The notes beneath the pieces were generated by a model. The model was not told the DNA's origin. It ran no database searches and worked only from the letters and a program-made list of their open reading frames with translations. From an uncultured Selenomonadales bacterium (GTDB lineage: Bacteria > Bacillota > Negativicutes > Selenomonadales > Selenomonadaceae): a DNA stretch of 9,817 nt. Of this stretch, positions 6,960 through 9,817 are shown piece by piece. The position numbers and the translations under genes are program-made. How positions within the stretch are numbered: the first letter of the stretch is position 1; every line of letters starts with the position of its first letter. Where the stretch lies: positions 1 to 9,817 of the forward strand of contig CALDHY010000057.1 of NCBI GenBank assembly GCA_937901445.1, written 5' to 3'.

Positions 6960-7346
6960 ATGAAAGCAATCTGGAACGGGGGGGGCAGCCCTCGTAATCA
7001 AATAACTGCCTTAGTTGTCACGTTGATGTTGGCTTTTGTGGTTATGTTGCCGCAAAGTGTTTCTGCAGCTATAGTCGAATACACGATAACCGGCGTTCAT
7101 AAAGAATCCGGAATGATAACTTTTGAAGGTTATTTTTCCAACAGTGCCAATTATGGCGTGCGCGTTACCGGCTTACATATGAAAGGCAATGCTGATGGAA
7201 TAAATTGGGGCGGCGATTGGAAGCTTAACATTTCCATTGGCGCGGGCGGCACTGCTAATTATAGGTGTTCGATCAGTGATTCAAAATTTCGTTCCAGCAA
7301 TAATCCGGTAAACATTACCGCTAAGAGCATTGATGTACTTCGTTGA
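6960..7346 (+). CDS. Small secreted protein of unknown function, with G8 tract near its start
   Basis: A 128-residue protein that I do not recognise. Residues 1-14 (with Lys2 and Arg12) form a polar N-region. Residues 15-30 (ITALVVTLMLAFVVML) form the hydrophobic core, and SVSAA at 33-37 gives a signal peptidase I site. The mature part of about 91 residues is rich in Gly, Ser and alternating beta-strand patterns (TITGVH, ITFEGYFSN, VRVTGLHM, WKLNISIG) and looks like one small beta-sandwich; it has a single Cys. ATG at 6960 is chosen because AGGAGGA ends 9 bases upstream; a TTG at 6951 would touch the SD. Eight consecutive G (6978-6985) occupy codons 7-9, so slippage there would switch the protein off. 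It is separated from cbiC by 102 bases, has its own leader structure, and is followed by a good terminator. Confidence 0.75.
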   Translation: MKAIWNGGGSPRNQITALVVTLMLAFVVMLPQSVSAAIVEYTITGVHKESGMITFEGYFSNSANYGVRVTGLHMKGNADGINWGGDWKLNISIGAGGTANYRCSISDSKFRSSNNPVNITAKSIDVLR

Positions 7347-7371
7347 TAATTGACATAAATAAAAATTTTCG

Positions 7372-7392
7372 GCAGGGCAACCTGCTTTTTTT
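7372..7392 (+). terminator. Rho-independent terminator between convergent genes
   Basis: GCAGG-gcaa-CCTGC (7372-7385) followed by seven T (7386-7392) is a textbook intrinsic terminator for the secreted-protein gene. On the other strand the same stem is followed by CGAAAATTTTT, so it may also stop transcription of the minus-strand TPR-holin gene, whose stop codon lies at 7417-7419. Confidence 0.9.
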
Positions 7393-7416
7393 GTTTAAGG
7401 AACTGATTTTAAAAAT

Positions 7417-8931
7417 TTATCTGAAAACTCGGCTGATTCTTTCTTTGATATTCTGCAAAAGATTTTTCAGCCAATCCGGTACAGGTATTCCCAAACGTTC
7501 GGCATTTTCAAGGATAGACAGCAATTCGTGTACCAAAATTATTGCTACTATGAAATTTCTGATTTGCATTCCTATTGCTTCAGATTCATCAAGTGCATTC
7601 GCCACCATTATAATCAGCAAGAAAATAACTTTCAATGCGAAATGTCGAGCGGCAAGCCCGCCTGTCAAATTTTTTTCGTATATCCCGCAACCGATAATTA
7701 TTAAGTAATCCAATACCATAACAATTAACAATATTTTTAAAATTCCGTTGACTTCGCCCAAAATTCCGGATTCATTCAAATTTTCAACCAAGTTATCTGA
7801 ATAGCCGAATATATTGCTGTTTTTCAATTCAGTTTTGCACATTTCAATTTTTTGTTCGTATTCGCTTTTAGCGTCTTCGTCAAGATTTTTTTCAAGCTCC
7901 AGATATTTCGTAAAATCCTTCAGTGCATTTTCGTACTTATCGGCTGTATCTTCAGGCAAACTCAAATAGGTTTCACCGCGCCATTTATACGCAGTTGCAA
8001 AAGTTTTGTTCATTTCTATAGCTTTATCAAAATCTGCTATTGCTTCTTCATATCTTTTCAGTTGAAATTTAGTGTAGCCGCGATTGGCGTACACCAGATA
8101 ATCAGTAAATCCTAAATCAACAGCCTTATCATATTGATTTAAAGACTCCAAGTAATTATCTTGAAAAAATTCAATTTCGCCCAAATAAAAATACGCCTCA
8201 CCGTAATTTTCATCAAGAGAAAGAGCATCATTTATAGAATCCCTTGCACTGTCATATTCTTCAGACGATATATATTTTTGACCGGCTAAAAGATAATTTG
8301 TCTTAGCTTCTTCGATTTTACCTTGTTTCCGGTAGACAAGTGCGCGCCCTTGATAAGCCATTCCAAAATCTGAATCAAGCTGGATGACTTTATTAAAATC
8401 GTTCAAGGCGTCAGTATATTTTTCTAAATAGAAATAATCCAAGCCGCGTCCAACATAAGCCAATAAATTTTCATAATCCAGATCAAGAGCGTTAGTAAAA
8501 TCTTGTACCGATAAATCGAAATTATTATTTTGAAAACTTCTTTGACCAGCTTCAATAAAATATTTCAGTGATTCCTCATTTTCATCTTGAGCGCGATAAA
8601 CCCACGCAAGCCCTCTGTAAGGATTTGAAGTATCTTTATCAAGCGAAAGTGAAGTATTAAAATTTTCTTCAGCAAGGGAATAATTTTTCAATTCATAGTA
8701 AGCCCAAGCGAGGGAGCAATAATAATCTGCGTTATTTTTTTCAATGGAAATTGCCGCCTTAAATTCGTTAACCGCCTCTTGATATTTTCCGGCGTTGTAA
8801 TATTCTTCGCCTTGATTAAAATGCTTTTCGGATTCTTCATTTGCAAAGGCAATTTGTAGCGGTAAAATTACAAGTGCAACCGCAATAAAAATCGCCGCCA
8901 AATATGACAAAAAATTATTTCTCAAAAACAT
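7417..8931 (-). CDS. Exported TPR-repeat protein with C-terminal TcdE/phage holin (family 4)-like domain
   Basis: A 504-residue protein in one uninterrupted frame. Residues 1-30 are a signal peptide or anchor (hydrophobic 8-29, AFA|NEE site). Residues about 34-370 are some ten tetratricopeptide repeats with typical A/G/Y/A positions, e.g. EYYNAGKYQEAVNEFKAAI and TKFQLKRYEEAIADFDKAI. Residues about 390-497 hold three hydrophobic helices (396-416, 432-447, 458-475). These are interrupted by KNLTGGLAARH and end in HELLSILENAERLGIPVPDW plus a basic tail, the pattern of the 'toxin secretion/phage lysis holin' family (TcdE-like, Phage_holin_4). The start at 8931 is chosen for AGGAG at 8940-8944 (complement strand), 8 bases away; an upstream ATG (9030) would overlap cbiA. 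With the TPR part outside the membrane, three helices put the basic tail inside, consistent with positive-inside. The role is unknown: protein-protein docking plus a membrane pore or platform is inference. It is convergent with the secreted-protein gene and divergent from cbiA. Confidence 0.85.
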   Translation of the reverse strand: MFLRNNFLSYLAAIFIAVALVILPLQIAFANEESEKHFNQGEEYYNAGKYQEAVNEFKAAISIEKNNADYYCSLAWAYYELKNYSLAEENFNTSLSLDKDTSNPYRGLAWVYRAQDENEESLKYFIEAGQRSFQNNNFDLSVQDFTNALDLDYENLLAYVGRGLDYFYLEKYTDALNDFNKVIQLDSDFGMAYQGRALVYRKQGKIEEAKTNYLLAGQKYISSEEYDSARDSINDALSLDENYGEAYFYLGEIEFFQDNYLESLNQYDKAVDLGFTDYLVYANRGYTKFQLKRYEEAIADFDKAIEMNKTFATAYKWRGETYLSLPEDTADKYENALKDFTKYLELEKNLDEDAKSEYEQKIEMCKTELKNSNIFGYSDNLVENLNESGILGEVNGILKILLIVMVLDYLIIIGCGIYEKNLTGGLAARHFALKVIFLLIIMVANALDESEAIGMQIRNFIVAIILVHELLSILENAERLGIPVPDWLKNLLQNIKERISRVFR

Positions 8932-9024
8932 AACGATAACTCCTTTAAACTGTTGATAAACTTTTGTAATTTTCGATAAAGCGTTTCTTAAATCCTTTAT
9001 ATTATTAATTTTGGAGTGATAAAA
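8932..9024. promoter_or_regulatory. Divergent intergenic region between the TPR-holin gene and cbiA
   Basis: These 93 AT-rich bases must hold the start signals of both divergent genes. For cbiA, TTGATA (8953-8958) and GATAAA (8975-8980, 16-base spacer) is a weak promoter candidate; TATATT (8998-9003) is another possible -10 without a partner. I could not support a promoter for the minus strand. No cobalamin riboswitch (B12 box) is recognisable here, and the space is too short for a full one. Confidence 0.35.
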
Positions 9025-9791
9025 ATGCAATATCCACGAATAATCATAGCGGCAACGCAGAGCGGCGCAGGCAAAACTATCATTACAAGCGGAATTTTGG
9101 CGGCGTTAAAAAAGCGCGGCTTAAAAGTTCAACCTTACAAAGTCGGACCGGATTATATTGATACGGGTTTTCACGAAATTGCAAGCGGTAAACCTTCACA
9201 TAATCTTGACAGTTGGTTAGTCGGCGAAAATAAACTGCGCGAGATATTTTTTTATGGCTCCAGACGCGCAGAAATAGCCCTAATTGAAGGGGTTATGGGT
9301 CTTTACGATGGTGGACTAGGCGGAGTGTCTTCAACCGCCCAAATTTCGCAAATTCTGGCGTCTCCGGTTATTTTGGTTATCGACGTTAAAAGTATGGGGA
9401 CTTCGGCGGCGGCGATTGCCTTAGGTTTTCGTGAATTTGACAAAAATATAAATCTTGCGGGCGTCATTTTAAATCGTGTCGGTTCATATTCTCACAAAAA
9501 AATTATTGTTGACGCGCTGGAAAAACTCAACATAAAATGTTTTGGAGCGATTAAGCGCAACGCCGAATTTGTTTTGCCTGAAAGACATTTGGGGCTTGTA
9601 CCGACGGCGGAAAATAATTTTTCTGAAGTACTGGATAAAATCTGCGCGACGGTAGAAAGTGAAGTTGACATTAATAAAATTCTTGAAGTTGCAAATTCTG
9701 CGCCCGCCGTAAATTTTGAAAAATCCTTAACCCTTAGTCCTTATTCCTTAGCCCTTAAAATTGCAGTGGCGAAAGATGCGGCGTTCAATTT
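9025..9791 (+). CDS. cbiA: Cobyrinate a,c-diamide synthase, 3' truncated
   Basis: ATP-dependent amidation of the a and c carboxylates of (hydrogeno)cobyrinic acid using glutamine, a cytoplasmic step of cobalamin synthesis. About 255 residues of the usual ~450 are present. They cover the N-terminal synthetase domain and the first residues of the glutaminase domain. Motifs: AATQSGAGKT P-loop (about residues 9-18), KVGPDYIDTGFHEIASGKPS, HNLDSWL, IEGVMGLYDGG, VILVIDVKSMG, GVILNRV, ERHLGLVP, and KIAVAKDAAFN, which opens the second domain. The ATG is at 9025, with GGAG at 9013-9016. The frame runs into adapter sequence at 9792, so the end is artificial. A five-unit heptamer repeat (9725-9759) encodes the linker between the two domains. 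It is separated from cbiC by two unrelated genes. Confidence 0.95.
9725..9759 (+). repeat. Heptamer tandem repeat inside cbiA (CCTTAgt units)
   Basis: Five 7-base units in perfect register: ccttaac, ccttagt, ccttatt, ccttagc, ccttaaa. Their complement (ACTAAGG) is the unit seen upstream of pyrH at 2413-2440. In the cbiA frame they encode SLTLSPYSLALK, directly before the KIAVAKDAAFN segment that opens the glutaminase domain. A repeat family normally expected between genes thus contributes protein sequence here. Confidence 0.75.
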
Positions 9792-9817
9792 AGATCGGAA
9801 GAGCACACGTCTGAACT
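9792..9817 (+). other. Illumina TruSeq adapter sequence at contig end
   Basis: The last 26 bases begin AGATCGGAAGAGCACACGTC and match, from memory, the first 26 bases of the standard TruSeq read-1 adapter without a mismatch. They interrupt the cbiA frame where the protein should continue (AFN then aromatic residues). It is untrimmed adapter, not genomic DNA. Confidence 0.97.

Noticed and set aside
7350..7355. Perfect TTGACA as a -35 box
   Set aside because: No -10 box at 16-18 bases; the terminator stem occupies that position.
7343..7708. 121-codon plus-strand open frame
   Set aside because: It overlaps the terminator and is antisense to the holin-like domain; composition is not protein-like.
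8932..9024. Cobalamin riboswitch in front of cbiA
   Set aside because: Only 93 bases are available and no B12-box-like conserved sequence is visible.
8932..9030. Longer N-terminus of the TPR-holin protein from an ATG at 9030
   Set aside because: It would overlap the start of cbiA and put 33 polar residues before the signal peptide; the ATG at 8931 has an ideal SD.

Overview
The window reads as a contig from a low-to-moderate GC, diderm-type Firmicute, most likely a member of the Negativicutes (Selenomonas/Acidaminococcus-like gut or rumen bacterium). This is an inference from three things: the pyrH-frr-uppS-cdsA order, the anaerobic-type cobalamin genes, and an RTX calcium-binding protein of the sort exported across two membranes. 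No rRNA or other marker gene is present to prove it. Both ends are unreliable. The left ~807 bases encode an internal piece of phosphoglycerate kinase on the minus strand, with different codon habits. This piece is joined head-on to an RTX gene through a short stretch (793-810) that fits both genes, so it looks like an assembly or PCR chimera. The last 26 bases (9792-9817) match the Illumina TruSeq adapter, so the right end is not biological sequence.

Layout: pgk fragment (minus, 1-807); RTX-repeat protein lacking its start (plus, to 2391); a heptamer-repeat/terminator region (2409-2460); a near-consensus promoter (2481-2509); then a compact plus-strand operon. The operon holds pyrH (UMP kinase), a concanavalin-A-like protein of unknown role, frr (ribosome recycling factor), uppS (undecaprenyl diphosphate synthase), cdsA (phosphatidate cytidylyltransferase) and cbiC (precorrin-8X methylmutase). 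It thus joins pyrimidine nucleotide supply, translation, cell-wall lipid carrier and phospholipid synthesis to a cobalamin step. An octamer palindrome lies between uppS and cdsA.

Between cbiC and the next cobalamin gene, cbiA (partial, plus, from 9025), lies a ~2.1 kb accessory block of two convergent genes. One is a small secreted protein with a G8 tract in its first codons and a possible Shine-Dalgarno-masking hairpin. The other is a minus-strand protein of about 504 residues. It carries a signal peptide, about ten TPR repeats and, at its C-terminus, a three-helix domain resembling TcdE/phage holin family 4. This exported TPR-holin fusion is the most unusual gene in the window.

The genome also carries small tandem-repeat elements: heptamers related to ACTAAGG at 2413-2440 and, in inverse orientation, inside the interdomain linker of CbiA (9725-9759), plus octamers at 5235-5315. 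I saw no rRNA, tRNA, CRISPR array or insertion sequence. No gene-free stretch exceeds 300 bases.
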